59,087 nucleotides of DNA from Paraburkholderia nodosa DSM 21604 (GTDB lineage Bacteria > Pseudomonadota > Gammaproteobacteria > Burkholderiales > Burkholderiaceae): contig NZ_JAFA01000048.1 in NCBI RefSeq assembly GCF_000519185.1, forward strand, positions 163 to 59,249, written 5' to 3'. Position 1 is the stretch's first letter, and every line of letters starts with the position of its first letter. The notes under the pieces are model-generated. The model saw nothing but the letters and a program-made list of their open reading frames with translations, searched no databases and was not told the origin of the DNA. This document shows positions 24,822 through 33,162 of the stretch, in pieces. Made by a program: the position numbers and the translations under genes.

Positions 24822-25820
24822 TCACACCACGAACAGCAACGCCGCGAACACCGCATACAGCCAGCCGACATGCGTGAGCTGACGGCTGCGCACCTTCGGC
24901 GCGCGAAACGCCCATTGCAGGATCAGGATGGCGACCATGGTCGTCACGGCCGCGAGAATCGCAGGCGTGCCGAGATGCCACGGCGTGAAGAAGAGGCCGA
25001 ACGCCGTGGGAATGGTGGCCTGAATCATCATCGCGCCGCTGATGTTCGCCAGTGCCAGCCGCTCCTTGCCCTGGCGCACCCAGATGATCGCGTTCATGAT
25101 CTCGGGCAGCTCGGTGGCGATCGGGCTGAACAACACGGCGGTCAACTGCGGGCTCAGGCCGAGCCATGGCCCCACGGCGCCGATCTGCTGCACGAACAGA
25201 TGCGAGGCCGCGAAGATCACCGCGAGCGCGCCCAGCGTCTGCAGCACAATCCACACCATGGCCGGATTGTCGTCGTGCGGGCGCAGCTTCAGTGGTTCGA
25301 GATCGCCTTCCACCTCGCCGCTATCTTCAGCGGAAAGCTCCTTCCAGCAGTAGAACGCGTAGGCCGCGAGAAACGCGATCCCCAGTAACGGCTTGAAGCT
25401 GAACACCACGAGCCCGAGCGCGATCTTCGCGACGAAGATTGCGAGGAACCATAGCTGGTCGCGGCGCAGACGGCGCGTATTCACGTCGACGGTGGCCGCG
25501 CGCTCGCGGCCCACGCGCTTCGCTGTCGCAAGCAACGCGAAGCCCACCACGGCATAGGCGATCGTGCTGAGCGCGAGCGGCCCGCCAATCGCGGCGCCTA
25601 TGCCAATCTCCTTGTGCGCGGGATCGCCGCCGAAAGCGACGGCAACGAGAGTAACCACGCTCTCGGGCAGCGCCGTGCCGAACGCAGCGAGGATCGTGCC
25701 GGTGGCGGTTTGCGTGACCTTGAGCTTGTGGCCGAGCCATTCGACGCTATTAACGAAGGTCTCGCAGGACAAGTAGATGATGCCGGCCGCGGCAATGAGC
25801 AAGGCGAACGTCAAGATCAT
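24822..25820 (-). CDS. CaCA-family cation exchanger (Ca2+/Na+ or H+ antiporter type)
   Basis: A 332-residue inner-membrane exchanger with two inverted halves. The alpha-1 repeat has GTILAAFGTALPESVVTLVA and the alpha-2 repeat has LFSPIATELPEIMNAIIW; the acidic residues in both are the expected cation ligands. A hydrophilic loop near residues 165-190 separates the halves. Start MILTFALLIA has GGAGCG upstream. The long leader holds a yybP-ykoY riboswitch, which senses Mn2+, so this protein probably exports Mn2+ or guards against it, despite its Ca2+ family name. Confidence 0.9.
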   Translation of the reverse strand: MILTFALLIAAAGIIYLSCETFVNSVEWLGHKLKVTQTATGTILAAFGTALPESVVTLVAVAFGGDPAHKEIGIGAAIGGPLALSTIAYAVVGFALLATAKRVGRERAATVDVNTRRLRRDQLWFLAIFVAKIALGLVVFSFKPLLGIAFLAAYAFYCWKELSAEDSGEVEGDLEPLKLRPHDDNPAMVWIVLQTLGALAVIFAASHLFVQQIGAVGPWLGLSPQLTAVLFSPIATELPEIMNAIIWVRQGKERLALANISGAMMIQATIPTAFGLFFTPWHLGTPAILAAVTTMVAILILQWAFRAPKVRSRQLTHVGWLYAVFAALLFVV

Positions 25821-25907
25821 GACGAACGCTCCGTGGCGCAAATGAAGAGGAGTTGCGGGGCGAGACGAGTCATTGTTTTTGCCGTGATGTGCGAGCCGGG
25901 CACCGAA

Positions 25908-26098
25908 ACCATGACGCTTCCCTTCGCCCGGCCCGGGTGAAAGGGAAAACGTCATAGGTCTCGTCAGGCCGCGCAATTGCAGCGATTCGCTGCAATGATC
26001 CGCAATACGGCTGCCGGCGCCATGGTGCAGGGGCACCAATTATGTTGACGGCGGCGCAACGCCAAAGCAGGCGTTGCAGACTACTCCCCTAAGACAGG
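25908..26098 (-). ncRNA. yybP-ykoY (Mn2+) riboswitch with expression platform
   Basis: On the minus strand the leader contains TTAGGGGAGTAG (26081-26092), then GTCAACATAATTGGTG (26033-26048), and CGAGACCTATGACG (25950-25963). These are the conserved L1, central and L3/P1 parts of this aptamer, in the right order and spacing. The P1 stem can form by TAGG with CCTA. Next comes a long hairpin TTCCCTT...AAGGGAA whose 3' side CGTCAT can pair with the aptamer end ATGACG, a plausible switch. Frames starting at 26039 cross the riboswitch and are not coding. Confidence 0.85.
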
Positions 26099-26103
26099 GG
26101 GCG

Positions 26104-26109
26104 ATTATA
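26104..26109 (-). promoter_or_regulatory. -10 element of riboswitch transcript
   Basis: The minus strand reads CGGCTATAATCG, a perfect TATAAT, about 7 bases before the start of the riboswitch leader. The -35 is weak, consistent with help from another feature or an activator. Confidence 0.6.
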
Positions 26110-26173
26110 GCCGAAGTTCAAGGCGGCGAGCGATTTCCGGCGCGCCCGCCGCGCTCGCTTCACGCGAAGCGAA

Positions 26174-27346
26174 TCAGAACTTGTGACGCAGCCCGACCAT
26201 CACCATCGCCTGCTTGTCGTTGGTCGCATCGTTGCCGAAGTCGCCGAACGAGGCGACCGCGTCGACGAGCTCGCCCGTGTCCGCGTCGATCGTTTTGCCC
26301 GACGCCTTCTGGTAGCCCGCGAGCGCGTAGATATCGGTGCGCTTCGAGAGGAAGTAGTCGCCGCCCAGGCTGAACTGGTTGTAGCTCGCGTCCACGCCGT
26401 TGCCGTGACCCTTCGTGTAGTTGTAGCCGAAGCCCACGAGCGCCACCGGTGTGACCTGATAGTTGATGAAGGCCTGGCCCGTGTTGAACTTCGTGTTGCT
26501 GTTCGCGCCGTACGCGCTCTGATAGTTCGCGTACTCGACATTGCTGTACGCCAGACCCGCCGTCACCGGCCCATACGTGTAGTCGCCGGCCGCGCGAATG
26601 ATCTGCAGCGAATTTGCGGAGACGAAGCCGCCCGTAATGGCGGCGGAATCCACGTTGACGTCGGTGTTCGGATTCAGGCCATCGAACGTCGCGGCCGTGC
26701 CGCCGTTACTGTTGGCCTTGAAATAGCCCGCGCCGAAGCCGAACGGGCCATGGTTGTACGCGGCCGCCACGGCCCACGTCTGGCCCGCGCCGGTGCTGCC
26801 CGGCTGGCCGCCGAACGCGTACATCGCGCTCATCTGCAGGCCGCCGAAGTTGGGGCTCGCATACTTGATCGAGTTGCTGGTGCGGTAGCTGTTGTCGTAG
26901 TTGTCCATGTCGCCGGGCGTGGCGAACGCGGAGCCGAATGCGCCGTCGTTGGTGAGTGGCTGCAACAGGTCGATGAGCGGATCGTACTGGCGGCCGAGCG
27001 TGACGGTGCCCGCCGTGCTCGAATTCAGGCCGACCATGGCTGTGCGGCCGAACAGGCGGCCGCCCTGGCCCTGCTTGCCGTTGTCGACGTTGAAGCCGCT
27101 TTCGAGCTTGAAGATCGCCGAAAGGCCGTTGCCGAGGTCCTCGGTGCCACGCAGGCCCCAGAGGTTCGGCGACATATTGCCGGACATCATCTGGAACGTA
27201 CCGCCCGAGCCGTTCTTGCCTTGCTGGTTGCCGAACCAGGCAACCGAGGTGTCGAGCGAGCCGTAGAGCGTCACGCTGCTTTGCGCGTGAGCGATGGAGA
27301 CAAACGATGCCAGTGCGAAGGCGGCGGCGAGAGCGGTTCTTTTCAT
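26174..27346 (-). CDS. outer-membrane porin (Porin_4 type)
   Basis: A 390-residue trimeric-porin-like beta barrel. The signal peptide is MKRTALAAAFALASFVSIAHA, with mature start QSSVTLYGSLD. The family strands NLWGLRGTEDLGNGLSAIF and LGRQYDPLIDLL are clear, and the chain ends VGLRHKF with the terminal Phe needed for barrel insertion. Start at 27346 is set by the signal peptide. It is a general diffusion pore of the type abundant in Burkholderiaceae; solute preference is unknown. Confidence 0.93.
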   Translation of the reverse strand: MKRTALAAAFALASFVSIAHAQSSVTLYGSLDTSVAWFGNQQGKNGSGGTFQMMSGNMSPNLWGLRGTEDLGNGLSAIFKLESGFNVDNGKQGQGGRLFGRTAMVGLNSSTAGTVTLGRQYDPLIDLLQPLTNDGAFGSAFATPGDMDNYDNSYRTSNSIKYASPNFGGLQMSAMYAFGGQPGSTGAGQTWAVAAAYNHGPFGFGAGYFKANSNGGTAATFDGLNPNTDVNVDSAAITGGFVSANSLQIIRAAGDYTYGPVTAGLAYSNVEYANYQSAYGANSNTKFNTGQAFINYQVTPVALVGFGYNYTKGHGNGVDASYNQFSLGGDYFLSKRTDIYALAGYQKASGKTIDADTGELVDAVASFGDFGNDATNDKQAMVMVGLRHKF

Positions 27347-27796
27347 TGAATGGTCTTCGTTGATGAGTGGCATGGGTGAGAGTGAAATCGCGGCGCGCGA
27401 AGGCACGCTAAGGCGCGGCTTTGCCGACGGCCCCGAAATTCAGCGGCGATTATGCGTAACGCCTTCCGTGGACGAATTTGAAAAGCGGAAAGACTGAGTT
27501 TCAGAAATCGCATGAGCGCGAAGGCGCCGCCAGTGCGGATTCACAAGGCTACGACCAGCGCTGGCGTTGTTTTTTCGCGGCGCATTTTCGCAGTTGATAA
27601 GAATCTCTAACTAAATATCGCGACCGATATTGACTCGTGACCGATTAAACATTTCTTCATTTTCGTGCGGATGTTTGGCGAAAGTCGCACCTCTATCCTT
27701 GCCTCACGAGTCGCAACCCGATTCGATGCCGGAACGGGCAACGCTTCCGGCCATGACCGATAGCCCCGGCCCGCGAGGCCGCACAGGAGAAACGAG
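27347..27796. other. intergenic region with a terminator-like hairpin
   Basis: The region holds the promoter side of the porin gene. A hairpin ACGACCAG/CTGGCGTT (27551-27568) is followed by six T on the plus strand, with no plus-strand gene before it. No other element is convincing. Confidence 0.4.
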
Positions 27797-28027
27797 GTGA
27801 GGATATTCAAGAGCGGCGCGTGCGCCGCAATCATGCTGTCGATATCGGCGCTCGCGCATGCCCAGGCGGCGAGCGCACCGCAGGTGAGCGTGCAGCAGCT
27901 GGCGAGCGCACAAGTCCCGCAGGCCGACGCGCCAGTCACGCGCGCACAGGTGCGCCACGAACTGGTGCAGGCCGAACGCGACGGGCAGCTCCAGACGCTC
28001 GATCGCACGCTGTACGCGCATCACTGA
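27797..28027 (+). CDS. DUF4148 family small secreted protein
   Basis: A 76-residue protein starting at GTG (27797), with GGAGA ten bases upstream. The signal peptide is MRIFKSGACAAIMLSISALA and the DUF4148 core is VTRAQVRHELVQAERDGQL. It ends TLYAHH, almost as its paralogue at 12464 ends TLYAH. No function is known. Confidence 0.78.
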   Translation: MRIFKSGACAAIMLSISALAHAQAASAPQVSVQQLASAQVPQADAPVTRAQVRHELVQAERDGQLQTLDRTLYAHH

Positions 28028-28125
28028 CGCGCCGGTGCAGCGTTGCCGTCGCGGCGAACCAGGCCGCGCGCCGTGACGGAACCTCGCATCGCGGCCAGTC
28101 AACGTCGGCTCATTCCATCCCATTC

Positions 28126-28281
28126 ATGAAATCACGCATTCTTTCTTATGTGTTGCGCGCCGCGCTATGCGTTACGGTCGCCGCTGCCTTCTCCGGATGC
28201 GCGAACCTGCATCCGCGGCCCAACGGTCCCGGCGATTGCGTCGGGCCGGCCGGCTTCTGCGTGCCGTTCTTCGGTTCATAG
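28126..28281 (+). CDS. small lipoprotein
   Basis: A 51-residue frame whose signal peptide ends in the lipobox AFSGC. The mature part is 27 residues (CANLHPRPNGPGDCVGPAGF and on), rich in Gly, Pro and Cys. Small lipoproteins of this shape are usual in the group. It follows the DUF4148 gene by about 100 bases and may share its transcript. No family is recognised beyond the lipobox. Confidence 0.6.
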   Translation: MKSRILSYVLRAALCVTVAAAFSGCANLHPRPNGPGDCVGPAGFCVPFFGS

Positions 28282-28393
28282 TTCGCGAGGCCGGTCTTCT
28301 GCAGCCGTGTTCGCGCGCCGCTCCGGGAGTCCGGCGGCGCGCATAATACGCGTTCGGATGGCACAGCCACGATCCACGTCTACCAGGAGACCC

Positions 28394-29077
28394 ATGAGCC
28401 GCGAGATCCGCACCGACGACGAAGTTCTCGCCTCATGGCAGCGTAACGCGACGCCCTGGATCGCCGCCGTGCGCGGCGGCGAGATCGCGAGCCGCCGGCT
28501 CGTGACCGACGCAGCGGTGCTCGACGCCGTGCTCGCGAGCGCGCCGCGCAGCGTGATCGATCTCGGCTGCGGCGAAGGCTGGCTCGCGCTGGCGCTCGCG
28601 CGCCGCGGTGTCGCTGTCACGGGCGTGGACGCGGTGCCCGAACTCGTGGCGGCCGCACGCGCGGCGGGGCTCGCGGACTGCCGCCTGCTAACCTACGAGC
28701 AGGTCGCGCAGGGCGCATTACCCTGCCGCGCCGATGCGGTGGTGTGCAACTTTTCGCTCATCGGTTCGACCTGCGTCGATGCTCTGCTGCGCGCGGTGCC
28801 CGCGTTGCTGGAGCCGCAAGGCACGCTCGTCGTGCAGACGCTGCATCCGCTCATGGCATGCGGCGACGAACCTTATGTCGACGGCTGGCGCGCCGGATCG
28901 TGGGCCGGATTCAGCAGTGCGTTTCGCGACGCGCCGCCGTGGTACTTTCGTACGCTCGAAAGCTGGATCGCATTGCTCGACGTGAGCGGCCTCGACTTGC
29001 GCGCGCTGCGCGAGCCACTCGACCCGCGCAGCGGCAAGCCGGCTTCCGTGCTGTTCATGGCGCAACCGCGCGGTTGA
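28394..29077 (+). CDS. class I SAM-dependent methyltransferase
   Basis: A 227-residue soluble enzyme. The SAM-binding motif I is VIDLGCGEGWLALALARRG and the following acidic residue is in GVDAVPEL. Start MSREIRTDDE has AGGAGA just upstream. Substrate is unknown; the Methyltransf_11/25 type fold does not reveal it. The VOC gene is 40 bases downstream and may be co-transcribed. Confidence 0.88.
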   Translation: MSREIRTDDEVLASWQRNATPWIAAVRGGEIASRRLVTDAAVLDAVLASAPRSVIDLGCGEGWLALALARRGVAVTGVDAVPELVAAARAAGLADCRLLTYEQVAQGALPCRADAVVCNFSLIGSTCVDALLRAVPALLEPQGTLVVQTLHPLMACGDEPYVDGWRAGSWAGFSSAFRDAPPWYFRTLESWIALLDVSGLDLRALREPLDPRSGKPASVLFMAQPRG

Positions 29078-29116
29078 CACCACCCCGCGCGCCGCTGCAA
29101 ACGAGGAGGCAAAACG

Positions 29117-29521
29117 ATGGCGATGATTTCTCACGTGTACATCGGCGTGAACGATTTCGAGCAGGCGTTTACGTTCTATTCCCCCATCATGCAGGCGCTG
29201 GGCTTCGTGCTGAAATTCCGCGAGCCCGACTACCCCTGGGCGGGCTGGATGGAGCCGGGCGTGCCGCGTCCGCTCTTCCTCGTCGGCCGGCCGTGGGACG
29301 GCAACGCCGCGCAACCCGGCAACGGCCAGATGGTCGCGCTGCTCGCGCCTTCGCGCGTGGCAGTCGACGCCGCTTATGCTGCCGCGCTCGCGCACGGCGG
29401 CGCCGATGAGGGCGCGCCCGGCTTGCGCCCGCACTATCACCCGAACTACTACGGCGCGTACTTTCGCGACCCCGAGGGCAACAAGCTCTGCGTCTGTTGC
29501 CACGATCCCGCGGACCATTGA
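29117..29521 (+). CDS. VOC (glyoxalase/bleomycin-resistance) family protein
   Basis: A 134-residue metal-binding-fold protein of two beta-alpha-beta-beta-beta units: MISHVYIGVNDFEQAFTFYS begins the first, and YYGAYFRDPEGNKLCVCCHD closes the second, the usual end of the VOC family. It could be a lyase, isomerase or small-molecule binder. GAGG precedes the ATG. Confidence 0.87.
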   Translation: MAMISHVYIGVNDFEQAFTFYSPIMQALGFVLKFREPDYPWAGWMEPGVPRPLFLVGRPWDGNAAQPGNGQMVALLAPSRVAVDAAYAAALAHGGADEGAPGLRPHYHPNYYGAYFRDPEGNKLCVCCHDPADH

Positions 29522-29746
29522 TACCGCGCGGCAAGCCATCACACGGGCGTCCCATTCGCTGTGCTACCCTTGCCCTGCCTTGGGCCGAGGGTGCTGTGCG
29601 CGTGTGCGAACGACCGCCGGCGGACGGCCCGATGTATCGAAGCCGAAAAGCGAAGCCGAAAATCGAAGTCCTGAACCAAAGTCCCGAGCCGCGCCTTTTA
29701 GCGCGCATGCGCCGGGACAACGACCAATAACAGGAAGAAGACCCAG

Positions 29747-31093
29747 ATGAAAAAGCACGAGATACAACGCGCAGGTTCGCGCGGCCGCTTGCGCGCGCTG
29801 ATCGCCGCCGTGGTGCTGGCGGGCGGCGCGCAAGCCGCGCATGCCGCCACGGAAATCCAGTTCTGGCATGCCATGGAGTCCGAACTCGGCGAGCGCGTGA
29901 ACGCGATCGCGCAGCAATTCAACGCGTCGCAGAGTGAATACAAGATCGTGCCCGTCTTCAAGGGCACCTACGACCAGACGCTCGCCGCCGGCATCGCGGC
30001 CTATCGCAGCGGCGACGCACCCGCCATCCTGCAGGTGTACGAAGTCGGCACCGCCACGATGATGAACGCGAAAAAGGCCGTGCTGCCCGTGTCCGACGTG
30101 ATGAAGACCGCCGGCGTGCCGCTCGACGAAAAGGCGTTCGTGCCGACCATCGCGAGCTACTACAGCGACGCGAAGACGGGCCATCTGGTGTCGATGCCGT
30201 TCAATAGTTCGACCCCGGTGCTCTACTACAATCGCGACGCCTTCAAGAAGGCCGGCCTGCCCGACGCGCCGCCGAGAACGTGGCCCGAAGTCGCCGAAGC
30301 CGCCGCGAAGCTCAAGGCATCGGGCATGAGCTGCGGCTTTACCACCGGCTGGCAGGGCTGGATCCAGATCGAGAACTACAGCGCGTGGCATGGCGCACCG
30401 ATCGCGACGCGCAACAACGGCTTTGACGGGCTCGACGCGCAACTCGAAATCAACAAGCCGCTGCAGGTCGCGCACATCGCCTTCCTGCAGAACATGGCGA
30501 AGCAGGGCACCTTCACCTATGTGGGCCGCAAGGACGAAGCCACGGCCAAGTTCTATAGCGGCGACTGCGGCATCATGATGGGCTCGTCGGGCGCGCTGGC
30601 GAACGTGCAGCAATATGCGAAGTTCAAGTTCGGCACCGGCATGATGCCGTACGACCCGAGCGTGAAGGGCGCGCCGCAGAACGCCATCATCGGCGGTGCG
30701 AGCCTGTGGGTGCTGGGCGGCAAGAACCCCGAGGTCTACAAGGGCGTGGCGAAGTTCCTCGCGTACCTGAGCTCGCCGGCCGTTGCCGCGAAGTGGCATC
30801 AGGACACGGGCTATCTGCCGGTGACGAAGGCCGCGTACGAACTCACGCAGCAACAGGGTTTCTACGCGTCGCATCCGGGCGCCGACACGGCCACGAAGCA
30901 GATGCTCAACAAGCCGCCGCTGCCGTGGACCAAGGGCCTGCGCCTTGGCAACATGCCCCAGATCCGCACGATCGTGGACGAGGAACTCGAACAGGTGTGG
31001 ACGGGCGCCAAGACGCCGCAGCAGGCGCTCGACTCGGCCAACTCGCGCGGCAACGACCTGCTCAGGCGTTTCGAGCAGCAGGCGGCGAACTGA
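29747..31093 (+). CDS. ugpB: UgpB-like glycerol-3-phosphate ABC binding protein
   Basis: A 448-residue periplasmic binding protein. The signal peptide ends AAHAATEIQFWHAM; the mature start EIQFWHAMESELGERVN and later GWIQIENYSAWHGAP and GGASLWVLGGKNPE are typical of UgpB. No ugpA, ugpE or ugpC is next to it, so it must work with permeases encoded elsewhere or lie at the edge of a split operon. Substrate in the family is sn-glycerol-3-phosphate or glycerophosphodiesters. Confidence 0.88.
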   Translation: MKKHEIQRAGSRGRLRALIAAVVLAGGAQAAHAATEIQFWHAMESELGERVNAIAQQFNASQSEYKIVPVFKGTYDQTLAAGIAAYRSGDAPAILQVYEVGTATMMNAKKAVLPVSDVMKTAGVPLDEKAFVPTIASYYSDAKTGHLVSMPFNSSTPVLYYNRDAFKKAGLPDAPPRTWPEVAEAAAKLKASGMSCGFTTGWQGWIQIENYSAWHGAPIATRNNGFDGLDAQLEINKPLQVAHIAFLQNMAKQGTFTYVGRKDEATAKFYSGDCGIMMGSSGALANVQQYAKFKFGTGMMPYDPSVKGAPQNAIIGGASLWVLGGKNPEVYKGVAKFLAYLSSPAVAAKWHQDTGYLPVTKAAYELTQQQGFYASHPGADTATKQMLNKPPLPWTKGLRLGNMPQIRTIVDEELEQVWTGAKTPQQALDSANSRGNDLLRRFEQQAAN

Positions 31094-31143
31094 CGCTCCA
31101 ACGCTAGTGAACTGATCCGATGCCGCGGGCGAGGCATCGGGCT

Positions 31144-31184
31144 GCGCCCCAAAAGGCCGACGCCAGTCCGGTCTTTTGGGGCGC
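31144..31184. terminator. bidirectional terminator-like hairpin
   Basis: A perfect 12-bp stem GCGCCCCAAAAG/CTTTTGGGGCGC encloses 17 bases and sits between ugpB (plus) and the acyl-CoA dehydrogenase gene (minus), which converge. There is no long U tract outside the stem, so efficiency is uncertain. Confidence 0.55.
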
Positions 31185-31210
31185 TTGGCTTTCGCTCCGT
31201 GCCCGCGGCT

Positions 31211-33058
31211 TTAGAACCACGCGTCCTGCATGTCGAGCGTGGTGCGGTCGAGCGAGGCGAGCAGATCGCACTGCGCGCCTGTCTTCGGCAACTCCCATGC
31301 GAAGAAGTAGGCGGCGGCCGCGAGCTTGCCGCGATAGAAGGCCGCCTCCTCGCCGTGGGTTTTGGCGAGCGCCGCGCGTGCCACGAGCGCCTGTTCGAGC
31401 CACACCCAGGCCAGGACCACGTGGCCGAACGCTTCCAGGTACACCGAAGCATTGGCGAGTGTCACCGCCGGGTCGCCTGCTGCCCACAACTGCCGCGTGA
31501 CTTGCGTGAGCCGCTCGAGTGCGGCTGCGAGCGCGCTGGCGTGGCCGGCCTCGTCTGCCGCGCCCGAAGCGTGGGCGCGTTCGAGCGTAGCCCTCACGCG
31601 CGCCACGAAGACCTTGAGCGCCGCACCGTCCTTGATGACGACCTTGCGGCCGAGCAGGTCGAGCCCCTGAATGCCGTGCGTGCCTTCGTGGATCGGATTG
31701 AGACGGTTGTCGCGATAGAACTGTTCGACGTTGTACTCGCGCGTGTAGCCATAGCCGCCGTGCACCTGGATGGCGAGATCGTTGGCTGCGAGACACCATT
31801 GCGAAGGCCAGCTCTTCGCGATGGGCGTGAGCAGGTCCAGCAGCAGCGAGAGCGGCTCGCGCTCCGCGCCGCTGGCGGCGTTTGCTTCGTCCACCAGTTT
31901 GGCGCACCAGAGGTTGAGCGCGAGCGCGCCTTCCACGTAGCTCTTTTGTGCGAGCAGCATGCGGCGCACATCGGCGTGCTCCACGAGCCTCACCTGCGGC
32001 GAAGCCGGATCCTTGCCCGCCGCGCCCACGGGACGCCCTTGCGGACGGTTGCGCGCGTAATCGAGCGCATGCAGATAGCCGGTATAGCCGAGCATCGTCG
32101 CGCCGAGCCCCACGCCAATGCGCGCCTCGTTCATCATGTGGAACATGTACGCGAGCCCGTGATGCCGCTCGCCCACGAGATAGCCGATCGCGCCCGCGCG
32201 GCCGCCCGGCGTGTGCTGCGTGCCTTCGCCGAAATTCAGCAGGCAGTTCGTCGTGCCGCGATAGCCCATCTTGTGGTTGAGGCCCGCGAGCACGACGTCG
32301 TTGCGCTCGCCGCGCGAGCCGTCCTCATTCACGAGGTACTTGGGCACGACAAACAGCGAGATGCCTTTGACACCCGCAATGAGCTTGCCGTCGGGACCGG
32401 GAATCTTGGCGAGCACGAGGTGCACGATGTTCTCGGCAAGCTCGTGCTCGCCGCCCGAGATCCACATCTTGTTGCCACGCAGACGATATTGCGCGCCGAG
32501 CGGGGAGTCGCATTCGAAGTCGGCGCGCGTGGCGACATCCGAAAGCGACGAGCCCGCTTGCGGCTCGGAAAGGCACATCGTGCCGAAGTAGCGGCCTTCC
32601 AGTTCGGGGCGCACGAAGGTATCGATCTGCCTGGCGCTGCCATGCGCAAGCAGCAGGTTCGCGTTGCCGATGGTGAGGAACGGATAGGCGCTCGTGCCGA
32701 CGTTCGCCCCCTTGAACCACGCGAAGCCCGCCTTCTCGACGACGAGCGGCAACTGCATGCCGCCGTATTCGTAGTCCTGGCCCGCGGCCAGCAAGCCTGC
32801 GTCGCTGAACGCCTTCAACGCCGTCTTCACTTCGGGGATGATCGTGACCGTTTCGCCGTCGAAGTGCGGCTCGTGCTGATCGTTCTTCTTGTTGTGCGGC
32901 GCGAAGAGGTCAGTGGCGATCTTCTCGCAGGTGTCGAGCGCGGCGTCGAAGGTCTCGCGCGTATGGTCGGCGTAGCGCGGAATGCGCGTGAGGCTTTCGA
33001 CATCGAGCCATTCGTAGAGCAGGAAGTTCAGATCGCGGCGGGAAAGGATCAGCGACAT
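31211..33058 (-). CDS. acyl-CoA dehydrogenase, long DmdC-like type
   Basis: A 615-residue flavoprotein, longer than the usual 380 because of an N-terminal helical part and a C-terminal extension domain. FAD/substrate motifs are MCLSEPQAGSSLSDVATRA, KMWISGGEHEL and QVHGGYGYTREY, with the catalytic Glu region near NPIHEGTHGIQG. This architecture is shared by 3-methylmercaptopropionyl-CoA dehydrogenase (DmdC) and by other long-form enzymes, so substrate is not fixed. Start MSLILSRRDL at 33058. It stands alone, with a divergently spaced AraC regulator upstream on the same strand. Confidence 0.9.
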   Translation of the reverse strand: MSLILSRRDLNFLLYEWLDVESLTRIPRYADHTRETFDAALDTCEKIATDLFAPHNKKNDQHEPHFDGETVTIIPEVKTALKAFSDAGLLAAGQDYEYGGMQLPLVVEKAGFAWFKGANVGTSAYPFLTIGNANLLLAHGSARQIDTFVRPELEGRYFGTMCLSEPQAGSSLSDVATRADFECDSPLGAQYRLRGNKMWISGGEHELAENIVHLVLAKIPGPDGKLIAGVKGISLFVVPKYLVNEDGSRGERNDVVLAGLNHKMGYRGTTNCLLNFGEGTQHTPGGRAGAIGYLVGERHHGLAYMFHMMNEARIGVGLGATMLGYTGYLHALDYARNRPQGRPVGAAGKDPASPQVRLVEHADVRRMLLAQKSYVEGALALNLWCAKLVDEANAASGAEREPLSLLLDLLTPIAKSWPSQWCLAANDLAIQVHGGYGYTREYNVEQFYRDNRLNPIHEGTHGIQGLDLLGRKVVIKDGAALKVFVARVRATLERAHASGAADEAGHASALAAALERLTQVTRQLWAAGDPAVTLANASVYLEAFGHVVLAWVWLEQALVARAALAKTHGEEAAFYRGKLAAAAYFFAWELPKTGAQCDLLASLDRTTLDMQDAWF

Positions 33059-33162
33059 GGCGGAACGGTCTCGCATCTTGAGAGGAGAAGGCACCTAGCC
33101 TACCTAAAATAGAACGATCGTGCTATTGGTAGTTTCGCCAGCGCCGCAGCGACCCAGCGGCC

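Noticed and set aside
25821..26039. N-terminal extension of the CaCA exchanger
   Set aside because: These codons coincide with the riboswitch; the membrane protein starts naturally at 25820 with GGAGCG upstream.
31199..33112. 637-codon plus-strand frame
   Set aside because: Antisense to the DmdC-like acyl-CoA dehydrogenase with no recognisable domain.
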